DNA from: Muricea muricata
Lineage: Eukaryota > Cnidaria > Anthozoa > Malacalcyonacea > Plexauridae
Assembly: GCA_963855995.1 (NCBI GenBank)
Contig: OY979721.1
Coordinates: 4,154,001 to 4,218,000 of the forward strand
Reading direction: 5' to 3'
Length of the DNA: 64,000 nt
The notes beneath the pieces were generated by a model that was not told the origin of the DNA, did no database searches, and was given only the letters and a program-made list of their open reading frames with translations. Each line of letters begins with the position of its first letter. Position 1 is the stretch's first letter. Shown piece after piece: positions 37,301 to 48,423 of this stretch. The position numbers and the translations under genes were made by a program.

Positions 37301-40300
37301 TATATACTGAGTTTTAATAGTATGTGAAAAAGAGGAGGCAATACATGCACAAGGATTTTCATTCCTCATTTATGGTAACAAAGGAAAACAAACCATGCTT
37401 GGCATTTTTGTATTTTGTCTCTAGATTTCCAGCCACTTTTCCAGTTTCATTGCTTGATGACAATGCTGTGGTGAAGTCCTAAAATTTGCATAGGATTACT
37501 TAAGGTCTGGTGGTGGGGTCCAGACGAACATTACACCTCTATAATGGTTTATTCTGCATTTTAAGGACAAGCTACAGTACAAATGAACTAAATAAATTTT
37601 GCTGGTATAAAGCACACAAAAATACAAGATCTCTTGCATGAATCCATATAATTTGCAAAGACCTTTGCTCTAACTATTCATTCTGCTTATATTATTATAT
37701 TATATATTATTATATTATATTATTCATTCTGCTTATATTATATCTCATGGTTTTGTAAGCTATAACAAATGTTATAAATTGCATCCACAAGCTATGTTCA
37801 TTTGAAATACAAATGCTTGAACTCAAATATAATTTAAGTGTCTGAACTTTCCAAGACAAATTTATTTAACATTGATATATGCTGTACAAATTGGGAAGTT
37901 TAACACCATTTTCCAAAATCATGTGGGAGAAACAAAATCAAGCCATGAAAGCAGGGGTCTCCTGCACAGTAACTCAGGTACCTCATTTACATAGTATGAA
38001 AAAAATAACATAATTATGCATAGACTGCATTTGATTTATGGCCAACATACTCACCACTCCTTTCTTAGATGAAGTTTTAGCATCTAGTTTGAAAAAACCA
38101 TAACCATATTCTTTTCCAAAAACATCTCTGGCTTCTTTGCCAAGATCATCAAATTTAGGTGGAACTAAAATACAGAATCACTTTGAGTATGACATTGTTA
38201 TTTCTACATTCTAGCATGACAAATGAACAATCTTGCAAGCATTTGTTCAAAAATGTAAAAATTGACCCCATCGCCAGTCAAAATTGTCTGTCTAAATACA
38301 GCAATTTGCATTCAACCACTAAGTGCAAACATTTTTGCAAGCTTTTTTACATTTGTAACATGGCATTTGCTGTTTGAAATTATAGCCATTCTGGTACAAA
38401 AATATGCTAATTAGAACGCACAACCTGATGGTTCATGTGTTATGTCATGTTTTGGTCAGACTTTATGAATTTCATTGTGAAACACAATAAATTAGTAGAG
38501 TAGAAGCTTGTATAGGTTGTATATGAATGATTCAAGAGTGACAAAACTTGTAATAAATCATTTCTTACAATTTAAACTGACTCAATTTTAATCATTTGAC
38601 ACAATAACAATCATAACGGCAAACATCATGTTTCAAACATCAAAAGTCATGTTTCAAACATCAAATGTCACGTTTGAAACGGCAAATGTCACATTACACA
38701 AGAAAAAAAACAACTTGCAAAAATGTTTGCGCTTACAGCCACGGCAATAGTAGCGTTCCGAAAATATTTCCTCCCGTGATTCCTCAAATTTTGTTAAAAT
38801 GTTCACAACTTCCCGTTCATTGACCAATCAGAATGCTCACAAATAACATATAGCATTCTGGATGGTCAATTAAGAGGAAGTTGATCAGTCAAATATGTTT
38901 GACACGCTTCTATTGTCGTGACTGTAATGCTTGGATGCAAATTGCTGTAATTTTTGTCTAAATATATTACATTTATAGCCAGGCAAATTACTTAATTTAC
39001 AGAAAGTATACCAATGTAAAAAGCATTTATACAATAATCAGAGTTCACCCTACTTTTCATTGGTCAAGAGCTGTGTGCATACTATACACAGAGTTGACAT
39101 TTAAGCTTTTTTATTGTATACAACAAATAGTTTTCATTTTTGGTTCATCTGTAGTGTAACATATTACAGAAGACGTCATTGCATGCAAAGAACAAAAAGT
39201 CACGGCACTCAACTTCATCTTGTGTTGTACTTTTTTGTTCTTCACACGTCGTGATGTCATCTGTGATCTTTTTAATACAGATGCACGCAAAAATGAAATC
39301 AATTTGTTAAATAAATGTTGACATATTTTACAGCCATAATGGCAGAAATCCAAGTTTGAGAATACACAGACTTTTCTCAATTAACTCATTTAGTGGTAAG
39401 TTCTACAGAACAAAACATGCCCACCAAGTCAAACAGGACCAGATACAGTGGAACCCCGCCTTGCGGCCACCTCGATAATACGGTCATCTCGATAATACGG
39501 TCATCTCGATAATACGGTCATCTCGATAATACGGTCACTTTTTTGGTCCCGGCAAAACACCAATGCATTTTATATTAAAGTTACCCCTTTAATACGGCCA
39601 CCCCGCTAATACGGCCAACGGCCACATTGCCGAGTCCCAAACTAATGAAATCACCCCGTTAATATGGACATTCTAAACGTGTTTACAGACGGAAACATAA
39701 TTTAAGACTCCAAACATAGATGTAGACCATGACATCCGTGTTATATCATGTTACTTATTGTATTCTTATTATAAAAGTAACGCATTTAAAACATTACATA
39801 TAGGCTTCAGTTAAGTGAAAAAAGTAAAGGTTTTTAACGTTGTTTATGTAGTTATTAATTGGTATTGTAGTATCGTGTTGTTGCTGTGCTTTTGAAATAA
39901 ATTTTTTAACATGGCTTTTATGTCACAATTGAAATTTGATATTATCCCGTTAATACGGTCATCCCGATAATACGGCCATATTATTTCGACCCGTTGGTGA
40001 CCGTATTAACGGGGTTCGACTGTAATTTCAAATTATGCCCAACCTTTGCCACACCCACTCAATTGCAACCAATCTCTAACCAAAGTTCTTGTGATAACAA
40101 ATACTTCATAATCACCCACAAAATTAGTGAAAATTGTCATTTAGAAATTATTTGATATTGAAGTGTCTTATCTATGATTTTTAAAGTTTTCCATGAAATG
40201 CACTACATGCAGACATGCTTTTATATAAAATATAGAATTCTGCCACAAGTAAATTTTTGCCATTTAAACTCTACAATTTAAATCAATACTAAATATGGTT

Positions 40301-40938
40301 AAGTTTATTTTGCAGCAGAAACTCACCGGAGACCTTGAAAGCACTTAAATAATGCATGTCTAAATCAAATATTACTGTACATAGTTTATAATCTCTCAGA
40401 AAACACTAAAAAACCGTACATCAAATACATCCTTTTTTTTGGAATTAACACTTTTGGAAACAGCAATCAACTTGAGAATTTATCAACAACATAGTTCTAC
40501 AAATGATCAATTTCTTTGTTTGAAATGAATTCCAGTCGAGCGCTTATGCAACATGCCTGCCAAAAATGGCAGGTCAAATTGCAAAATTTTAAGCGGAATG
40601 TTCTTTCAATAATTCTACAGAAACAACCCTCAAACTTACATTGAAAGGAACATAAGAACAACAAAATCGATGATATGCAACTAATGTCCAGATCTAAGCT
40701 TCTGTTTAGGAGATTTTAAAAATAAAAGTTTAACACAACGACTTTCCAACAACGTGCCAATACTGACACGAAGCGCGTTAAATTACAAAATTATGAAAGA
40801 AAGCAAATACATTTTGCGCCGGAAAAACACGGTACATGAAGAAATGTGTCTACCAAACATTACGACGCATTAATTCCTCGCCAGAACTGCCGAAAGACAA
40901 CAAAATAAACGCTTTTTAGACTCACCTTTCGACGCCAT
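34333..40938 (-). CDS. VDAC: Voltage-dependent anion channel (mitochondrial porin)
   Basis: VDAC is the 19-strand beta-barrel of the outer mitochondrial membrane that passes ATP, ADP and other metabolites. Ten exons join in phase: 40938-40926, 38164-38055, 37478-37394, 37261-37194, 36601-36549, 36479-36369, 35984-35868, 35372-35333, 35135-35025 and 34491-34333, giving 288 residues (vertebrate VDACs about 283). The N-terminal helix reads VPPKFDDLGKEARDVFGKEY. The nucleotide-binding-type GLK motif is in IVKGLKLSFDT. Later landmarks are YNGWVCGLHGAFDTAKSKLT, LEAAALMNWASGN and the C-terminal VKVNNSSHIGMSYSHKLSP. The Glu of vertebrate VDAC1 strand 4 (WTEYGL) is replaced here (NAKHGL). The first exon carries only four and a third codons. 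Intron 1 (2.76 kb) holds a TA-flanked MITE. The gene is divergently paired with the gene at 41145. Confidence 0.97.
34550..34910. repeat. GAGAGTT word-rich tract in the last VDAC intron
   Basis: More than a dozen copies of GAGAGTT, GGAGAGTTT, ATGAGAGTT, AAGCGAGAG and their complement AACTCTC occur at irregular spacing, with GTTGGTCA / CTTGGTCA-type connectors. There is no fixed period. A weaker tract of the same words lies near 50230-50390. Confidence 0.65.
38626..38700. repeat. Short tandem repeat in VDAC intron 1
   Basis: Three to four imperfect copies of ATGTTTCAAACATCAAAAGTC with a period near 20 bp. Confidence 0.7.
39446..40022. mobile_element. TA-flanked MITE (577 bp), pogo/Tigger-like, with internal 17-bp tandem
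   Basis: Ends CAGTGGAACCCCGCC and GGGGTTCGACTG with TA on both sides (39444-39445 and 40023-40024). The words AATACGG and TAATACGGTCA recur throughout. At 39471-39538 the 17-bp unit CTCGATAATACGGTCAT is repeated four times. Tigger/pogo assignment rests on the CAGT-GAACCCCG end and the TA target, so it is tentative. Confidence 0.8.
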
Positions 40939-41144
40939 GTTTCTCGTTGTTGAACGCTGGAAGATGGGAGTTACGTGACTATCACGCGGAATATATCACG
41001 CGCGCTGGCTTCGTGTAATTTATGCCAAATCGCGCAAAACGAGAACGTTCCACGTTCTCGCTGACGCACCGTTGCCAGGCAACGGCGTTCACTGCAACAA
41101 TTAGAAACTCGAAACAATTAAACAATAAACATTTTTAGTAAGTT
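40939..41144. promoter_or_regulatory. Divergent promoter shared by VDAC and the 41145 gene
   Basis: Only 206 bp separate the two ATGs, which face away from each other. The segment is richer in GC and CpG than its surroundings, with TTACGTGAC and TCACGCG words besides the X-box at 41071. Both 5' UTRs must lie here unless the genes have upstream non-coding exons, so a bidirectional promoter is inferred. Confidence 0.7.
41071..41083. promoter_or_regulatory. X-box (RFX binding site)
   Basis: GTTGCCAGGCAAC is a perfect inverted repeat of two RFX half-sites with a one-base spacer, fitting GTNRCC-(0-3)-RGYAAC. It lies 62 bases before the plus-strand ATG at 41145, the usual distance for X-boxes of ciliary genes. 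The match is seen in sequence; binding is inferred. Confidence 0.7.
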
Positions 41145-42921
41145 ATGGCTGCTGTTGATTATTCAGGATTTCGATGGAATCAGTCGCACAAATTTTATAA
41201 CCCATATGTTGGGAAAGGCGCAGTTTTATTTACAGGTATTTTACCATGTACAGCCAAAAAAATTTGACCATTGTCCATTGACTTTTGGCCTTCATATTTG
41301 CACTATCTGCAATCAACCACTTAACTAACTGCAAGTGAAGCATAGTGCTAACAGCAGACAGTTTTGTTGCAGAAATCAAAGTTTTGCTTGTGTAACATGC
41401 AATTTTATTTTTGTAGGTCCTGATGGAATTGGTGATCACAAGACAAAGATTCTAAATGCTCGTGCAACAGGGATAGGAACACTCTCACCCGAGGGCACAA
41501 GTGACCTCGATTATATATTAAGGGCAGCTAGGGTACTACTGTTCATTCCTTCCTGTTGGCGTCGATATTGAACATCGTGCATTTTAGACCAGCATGCACT
41601 AAAACCCAAAACAACTAGAACTTTAAGCAACTAAAACAAACATGCTTACCAAAACCATTGCAATGAAATGGCAGAATCCAATCAGCAAAATTACCAAAGC
41701 AGAAAAATGACATATCCCATACATCACTCATTTTTGAAATGTTTTTTCCACCACTCGTTTTGTTATTCTGTATCAATTGTTTTGGTGGTAACATTGTTTC
41801 TTTTCAATAGTTTTGATTTCGACTAGTTCATGCCTCCAGTTGAAGAAGTAAATGCAGCAAACTTGGTAGTTCATTAGTTCTTAAAGAGGACCCCAGTGTC
41901 CATCTCACACATATTAAGCTCCTTCAATCCTTATACCATAATGACTGTATGTAAGAGGGATTCAAACTGGCATACGAATAATTTCTTATGAGATCAATTG
42001 ATTACCGCTCCAGTGATTTCATTAAAACGTATGTTCCAGGGTTGTCCACATCCTCGACCAAAGACTGGCAAAGTTGGTGAAATAGGATGGGATGTAGCAT
42101 CGGTTAGAGAGGATCATGTCAAACTTTGGAGAAGTGGGCATCAGATCAAAGTACATACCTAATTACTGGCAAAATCCTATCTACATAATGAGATAAACCA
42201 TGTGCAATTCTAATACCCTAGTGTATTAAAGAGTTTGTTGCTCAGCAACCCCTATTTCCAATTTTCCATACACCAGAAAGACAATGATATACAAATTTGA
42301 GGTTTACCCTAACATGCAATAGGAACCCTTACTAGGAACCTTTCATCCCAAACAAATCCATCTAACTTTAAATGATTTTGTTTAACAGCTTGGGGAGTTC
42401 CGTTTAGCATGTGAGCTTCGACATACACATTTGTATCAAAACCCATGGTAAGTAAAGAAGCGACCATTTTATATTGCACTCTATTGGTTCTTGAATTAGG
42501 GGTGCACAAAACAGAAAGTGGCTCTAATAGGTAGGAACTTCAAAAACTTACAGTTTTAGTTCCAACATGTATACCTGGCTTGGATTTAAAACTCAGCCAT
42601 CAAAATATCTGTTTATTTTTTAGGTACCCGCCACCAGCAAACAAGAAGCTAACCTTAATTAATTTAAGAAAAGGTGAGTTGTCCACTTTATAATTTTTTA
42701 TGTGTTCTCATTATAATTGCAATTTTGGCATTAACCAGTTAATACTACCTTAAAATACTACCTTAAACACATGCTCTTTTCTTCTTTTAGTGAATGAGAA
42801 TAGATGCAAGCCCCAACAAACTATTTGCCGAAGGGCACAGACAGCTTGGCCTGGTTTGGCTAACACACACATACGGTTACGACATAAACAGCAGCCTATA
42901 GTACTGGATATGAAGCACTAA
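41145..42921 (+). CDS. Uncharacterised 185-residue protein, possibly ciliary
   Basis: Six exons join in phase: 41145-41235, 41417-41532, 42040-42150, 42389-42447, 42624-42673 and 42791-42921. The ATG has G at -3 and G at +4. The protein begins MAAVDYSGFRWNQSHKFYNP and includes GCPHPRPKTGKVGEIGWD, LWRSGHQIKLGEFRLACELR and YQNPWYPPPANKKL; the tail is basic (CRRAQTAWPGLANTHIRLRH). No signal peptide, membrane helix or coiled coil is apparent. I do not recognise the family. Its short length, scattered Trp/Pro/basic motifs and the X-box 62 bp upstream resemble small cilia- and flagella-associated proteins, but this is inference from context. The exon structure and open phase make it a real gene with good confidence. 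Confidence 0.85.
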
Positions 42922-42969
42922 TGGATTATACTGTGTGCAGTTTTATACATGACATGTAAGACAGTAGAA

Positions 42970-42975
42970 ATTAAA
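42970..42975 (+). terminator. Probable poly(A) signal (ATTAAA)
   Basis: ATTAAA 49 bases after the stop codon of the 185-residue gene. An AATAAA near 43221 is an alternative. Confidence 0.4.
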
Positions 42976-43509
42976 GTTGTTTTCTTTTACTTGCGTAAAA
43001 TATCTATCATTGCACATGTGCAGTCAATTGATCATAAATTAATGATGACTTTGATATAATTATTTTGTAGAAAGCTGGATTTTGAGTCACAAATATTCAA
43101 TAGAGTGCGAGTGTTGAAAATTTAACTTGGAGTGAGAAAAAGTACAATTAACATTGATACACATAATTACATTAATTAAGATGTCTATGTGTGTCCTCTT
43201 TTGCCCTCATAATTGTGTAAATAAAATTATATTTCAAGCTGAGGTCATACCAGTGAACTCATACTGTGCGTGAATTATGTATAATTAATATCAAGGTTCT
43301 GGATTTTTGTAAAAATGCTAGGGGTGTATGGAAGGTTCATGGGGAGGTGGAATAGGTTGGGCCCTTCTATTTCTCATCCTGCAGTGAGGGTTATGAAGGG
43401 GAAGGGGACCTAATGCCAGTTCAAATACAAGCCCTATACGGGACTATAAATCCGGTTGCGCACCAACGGTTGAATTGTTGTCCTTGCGGTTTTGGTACTG
43501 TGTATAAGG
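42976..43509. other. Intergenic region upstream of the piggyBac transposase
   Basis: AT-rich on the left and G-rich near 43320-43410. I searched for TTAA-bounded terminal repeats of the transposon here and found no convincing pair with the right flank. Confidence 0.4.
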
Positions 43510-45557
43510 ATGGCTCATGACGAATTCGCAATTGCCGAAGTAATCGCTGCGTTAGAAGATGATAATTGTGATGCAGATGATCCTGGTATATCGTCGGACG
43601 AAGAAGAAGACTTGAACCACCAATTGCTGGCGTCAGATATCGATTCGAGGCAAGTATTTTTATGTTTTTAGCAAACAGATGTTCGTTATAATTATGTGCG
43701 TATTACATTCGTTATAATCGTGTGCGCATTTGTTTCATTTCTGCAGTCAATATCTGTATATTTATTCATTTTCGTAGGGACGAAGACAATGATGATGAAG
43801 GAGATCACTGTGGAAGAGCTGACGATATTTTTGAAGCTGAAGCCAAAGATGAAACTCTTGAAAGGGGAGAGTATATTGTTTCTGGAGATGATACATGTAG
43901 TTCTTCTGATGATTCGAGAGATAGGTCCCCAGTTAGGTCCCAGCATGGTAGGGGTAGAAGGTGGGGTGGTAGAGGAAGAGCCCGGGGTGGTAGGGGTAGA
44001 GCTCGGGTTCGTCGGGGTAGAGCTCATAGTCGCAGGGTAACAGCTAGGCGAGGAGGGAGTAGGAGTCAAGAGAGCAACACATCAAAATCCTATGATGATG
44101 TTGATACAAATCATACCCTACCTCCCTTCCAACCTAGCCGCCCCATAGGAATAAATTTTGATAGGTATGTTTTACGGGGAGGTATGACAACTGAGCTTGA
44201 GTTTTTTCATCTTTTCCTCACTCCAGAGATGATAAAATCGGTTGTTACCCATACCAATAGCTACGCTTACATGAAAATTGTAGCTGGGGGCCATAGGACA
44301 TACACTTCTGGGGATGGGTCTTGGCAGGCAACTACTGTAGAAGAAATAAATCGTTTGATTGCTCTTATGATTTATTTCAGTCTGGTACGTGTGGACACAG
44401 CAGTTGAAAAGTATTGGAGCACTAAGACCCTTTACCACGGTCTATGGGCAAGGAAGATACTTTCCCGTACCCGTTACAAAGCCCTTATGGCTTTCTTGCA
44501 TGTTGTTGACCCTGCCAACGAGACTCCTGGTGATAAACTATGCAAGATTGATGAATTTATTAAAATGTTCAAAGAACGGTGTAGTTCTTTGTACCAACCG
44601 AGCCAGAATATTGCCGTGGATGAACGCATGGTTAAATCTAAGCATAGGTCAGGTATTAGGCAGTACATGAAAAATAAGCCTACAAAATATGGTATAAAGC
44701 TCTGGGTATTGGCAGACAGTTCAAATGGCTACACCATTGATTTTAATGTATACATAGGCAAGTCCCAGCATGAAGCCCCCTCGAGTCATGGACTTGGTTA
44801 TGATGTAGTCATGAAGTTGGTTCGCCCATATTTTGGTCAGGGCTATCAGGTATTTTTTGATAATTTTTTTTCCTCTCCCAAGTTAGTTCATGAATTATTT
44901 TTGAATAAGACCCCTTCATCTGGTACGGCTAGAGTAAACAGCGAGGGCTTCCCCGAAGGTTTGAAGAATGTGAAAGCGTGGGCAAAGAAGGAAGAGCGAG
45001 GAGCCATGCGATGGGAGCGGGAGGCCAATGTGTTGACCCTTCAGTGGGTTGATAACAAGCCTGTTTCCCTGCTAACTTCAATTGACTCCGCAAATGAGAA
45101 GGTGGTTGTGAAGAGAAGGATGAAGGTGAGAGGGGTGTATCAGGAGGTTGATGTTGTGCAGCCACTTGCCATTCATCGGTATAATCAATATATGAATGCA
45201 GTGGATAGATCCGACCAGATGCTTGCATGCCATAGTATATATCGTAAATGCTATAGAAGGTGGAAGACATTATTCTTCCACCTCATTGACATAGCAATAG
45301 TAAATGGCTTTTTGCTCTTTAAAGAGCATCGTGCAAACCACCCGGATACTCCGGCCTTGCATCGTAAGCCTACTTATAGCATAGTTGATTTTAGGGAAGA
45401 GTTGGTGAGGCAGATGTGTGCCTTAGCAGAATATGATCGGCCTCTTGTATATGAGGCAGTACAGGCTGTCCCTCCTGATGATCAGTTTTGTACTGTCCAT
45501 ATACCTATGACAGCAGAGGGTAATACTAGACGTAGGTGTGTGGTGTGTGGTGTGTAG
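43510..45557 (+). CDS. piggyBac-type transposase (DDE_Tnp_1_7), two exons, C-terminal finger frameshifted
   Basis: piggyBac transposases cut and paste DNA at TTAA sites. Exon 1, 43510-43649, starts at an ATG with A at -3 and encodes an acidic stretch (ISSDEEEDLNHQLLASD). It ends AG|GCAAGT, a GC-AG intron, and exon 2 begins at 43778 in phase. About 639 residues result. After a second acidic region comes an Arg/Gly tract (GRGRARGGRGRARVRRGRA). The transposase core follows: ELEFFHLFLTPEMI, the first Asp in NIAVDERMVKSKHRSGIRQY, the second in VFFDNFFSSPKLV, and the third in NAVDRSDQMLACH, i.e. all three catalytic positions are present. The C-terminal Cys-rich finger is cut off by a stop at 45555-45557 just after RRRCVVCG; its remainder lies in another frame downstream. 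The body is otherwise free of stops, so the copy is recent or under selection. Confidence 0.9.
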
Positions 45558-45690
45558 TGCGGCGGGTCGGCAGTCGAAGGTTAGTACTTATTGCAGTGCT
45601 CCGCAGTGCAACAAGTTTATGCATGTTAGTTCAGGTTATAGTTGTTTTCAGGAGTGGCATAGCCATACATATGCTGGAAAGAGGTCATGA
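45558..45690 (+). pseudogene. Out-of-frame remnant of the piggyBac C-terminal zinc finger
   Basis: A second frame running past the stop at 45555-45557 encodes a Cys/His-rich stretch (CSAPQCNKFMHV, then CFQEWHSH) and stops at 45688-45690. It has the Cys and His spacing expected for a transposase C-terminal finger. The shift sits in a triplicated GTGTGTG word at about 45536-45556, consistent with a 7-bp slippage. Confidence 0.75.
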
Positions 45691-45706
45691 ATACTTCTGC
45701 TAATAT

Positions 45707-45880
45707 TAGTTGTTGGATGGACTCAAACATGTCCAAGATCAATTGTCGAATGAATGAATTCTGTTATAGTTTTCAATACCATTGCAGACCATTTGTTGAC
45801 ATACATTACTTTGTTTATAAAATAATTGCTTTATACTCCATTGCTGGCAACCTTATTAATATATATATACAATTACCAAC
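45707..45880. repeat. Direct repeat A, 3' flank of the transposase
   Basis: ACATGTCCAAGATCAATTGTCG through CCATTTGTTGACATACATTACTTTG to TTTATACTCCATTG recurs at 51485-51665 in the same orientation, with a 15-bp insertion in the second copy. Confidence 0.85.
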
Positions 45881-48027
45881 TACTGCTATGCCACAGACCT
45901 CAATATAAAACTGAATAGATGTTTGAATTCATCAAAACACAAAACAATTTTGGGTCACCTAGGATGTAACGTACCAAGACTCCCAATAACACACTAATAC
46001 TTCCAGTTAGAACCTGTTTTATTTATGATAACTTCTCTACATTTATACTCTAGCCGTCTAGAGCGTTTAATATGACTTTACGTGATTTACATCTACTACA
46101 TCATGGTACGGAAAAGGAGTGCTCCATCCACATAGCCTCTCGTTTTTTTAGGGCTAACATTACACCAAGCAACAAGATCAGAAAAGGTTGTTGATTTATT
46201 TCTTGCAGCAGGTCACGTAATAGGGATAGATACAATTAGACGACTTGACACCACAATAGCTTTAGATATCATAGACAGATACAACACAAATGGGCATGTT
46301 TACATCCCAAATGAAATTGTGCCATATTCCCCTAACCGAATTGTTCTAGCTTCATGTGATAATATTGATGTGCTTGAGGAGACAATAGATGGGAAAAACA
46401 CATTTCATTGCACACAAATGATGTTATGGCAAAGAGGCCCTGCTAATATTAGGCCCCTGATGGATATTAAGCAAATTAACAGGGCTAAAACAATAACAAG
46501 CACTAACCTAAGTGAATCCATAAGTTAGATCATGCCGTGCTTCCAGTTGGTGAAAGGCCTCAACCAGTTGCCAACTTTCCTTCAGGTCTAGAATTAGATA
46601 ACTGGTTTGATGAAAGTAGTGATCAGTTGGAGTCAAATATAAAAAATTTGTCCTGGATAATAGCTCGTATGGGCGAGCCATCTCAACAAGTGGTGCCAGC
46701 CTGGGCAGCATTTAATGAAGATTAGCTTAGTTAACTCACTTGTCACAACCCCTGGCATGTTGCCTATTCTCCAGGCTCCAGCGGATGATAATAACACCAT
46801 TACAACCATAATTAACCGCTTTATGGCCATTGCTGAACATCTTGGTCAGATAAATACTGTGATCGCAGTAGACCAACCCCTATATAGTAGAGGCATGGGG
46901 ATTATTTGGGGCAACAACGAACAATATAACAAAGTAGTCTTGCTTATGGGTCATTTGCATATTCTTTTTAACTTTCTTAAAGCAATAGGTCAACATATGG
47001 AGAATAAAGGGCTTGCAGATGTGTGGATTGAATCAGGTGTTTTTGCCCAAAATACCACAGCTGCAATGCTAGAGGGAAGCAATATTATTGTGCTGTAAGA
47101 GGTCATACATTGACATACAAGGCTTTAAGTAGAATTTATTGGCAGTACTTTACTTCATGGTTAAAATATAATGAGAGAGAATTAGTTTTAAAATCAAAGG
47201 TAGATAAAATAGTGGAGGAGTTTAGCCTTGGAGATTCTAACAGTGATGAGGCAGTTGAAGCAGTGGATGACCTACTTGCCTCTCTTAAATTGCATAAGGT
47301 TTGAGCTCTGATGAATGAATTTGATAATATGCTGCAGCACATACCCAATTTTACTCTTTGGAGGTCATAGATGAAGATGGTTGAAACATTGCTTGACTTC
47401 AGCAGAGTTAATCGGGATGGTAACTGGCCTCTTCACTTAGATTCATTTTCGGCAATGCTTCCATGGATGACTATCTATGACCATACAAATTATGCGCGGT
47501 GGGGTGTTGTTTACTTGACTGAATGAAAGACCTACAAAACATAAAACCCCTAGTTTACGAAGAGTTTATGAATGAAAACTTTGTAGTTAAGAGAAGCCAG
47601 TCAAAATTCAATCAGATACCTCTTGAACAAGCTACTGAATGGCAGAACGAAATCTGCAAAATATCAAATGGTATTATAGGCATAACTAGGAAGGACACTG
47701 CTAGGGACAAATTCTGCATGACATGGGCAGAACGTTCATATATTTCTTACTGTATTAGGATGTTGTTTGGTTTGGAGGATGAAGCAAAGGACATAATTTC
47801 TACTAGGAAAGACGCACAACCAGGGAGAGTGAGAGTTGATGAGAGTGCAGTCACTAGCTTACAAAACAGTTTGTTAGATTCAATGTCTTTAAGACCCTGT
47901 TGATCATTATGTTGCGCTTGAAGAGAATGCTGAAAATATGGATGAGGTGGAGGATGGGATAGATATAGGTTATAATCAGTTAACTTCTTTGGCGACAAAT
48001 GATGTTGCGACTGATGATATACAGCAG

Positions 48028-48171
48028 GGGCCGGTTGTATAAAAAAGTGATTAAAGTTAACTATGATTAGTGGAAACGTCAACCAATCAGAACAACGTAT
48101 TTTCTACTTAATCACTATTTAACTTCAAAACAGTGATTAAAAAAGTGATAAGAGTTTTATACAACCGGCTT
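48028..48171. mobile_element. Small foldback MITE (144 bp) inside the relic gene
   Basis: GCCGGTTGTATAAAAAAGTG faces GATAAGAGTTTTATACAACCGGC. CAG occurs on each side (48025-48027 and 48172-48174). Removing the element restores a continuous reading frame from GATGATATACAGCAG into GATATGTCATCAGC, so it inserted into formerly coding sequence. Confidence 0.8.
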
Positions 48172-48246
48172 CAGGATATGTCATCAGCACAGCGGCGAGA
48201 GCCGCAGTTGGTTGTTGAAAATATATACAAATGGCTAGTAAGGAAG

Positions 48247-48423
48247 TAATAATAATACACTTTCGAACCAACGAGGATCAACTTCAGGCAAACGTTTGCA
48301 AGTGCATTGCCTTACGGTCTTGCTTCGAACTGAAAGATGATAACTCTGAGTCATCATCTTTCAGTTTGAAGCAAGACCGTAAGGCAATGCACTTGCAAAC
48401 GTTTGCCTGAAGTTGATCCTCGT
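48247..48423. mobile_element. Near-perfect hairpin insertion with ~10-bp target duplication
   Basis: AGTAAGGAAG (11 bp with the preceding T) occurs on both sides (48236-48246 and 48424-48434). Inside are a 23-bp single-copy lead and then an inverted repeat with ~72-bp arms starting AACGAGGATCAACTTCAGGC, loop near 48345. Excising it joins AAATGGCTAGTAAGGAAG to GATGCACC in frame. The 9-11-bp duplication suggests a Mutator-like or other long-TSD element. Confidence 0.82.

Noticed and set aside
43692..44069. 125-codon minus-strand Pro/Ser/Thr-rich frame
   Set aside because: It is the shadow of the Gly/Arg-rich tract of the piggyBac transposase, which is on the plus strand and in frame with the catalytic core.
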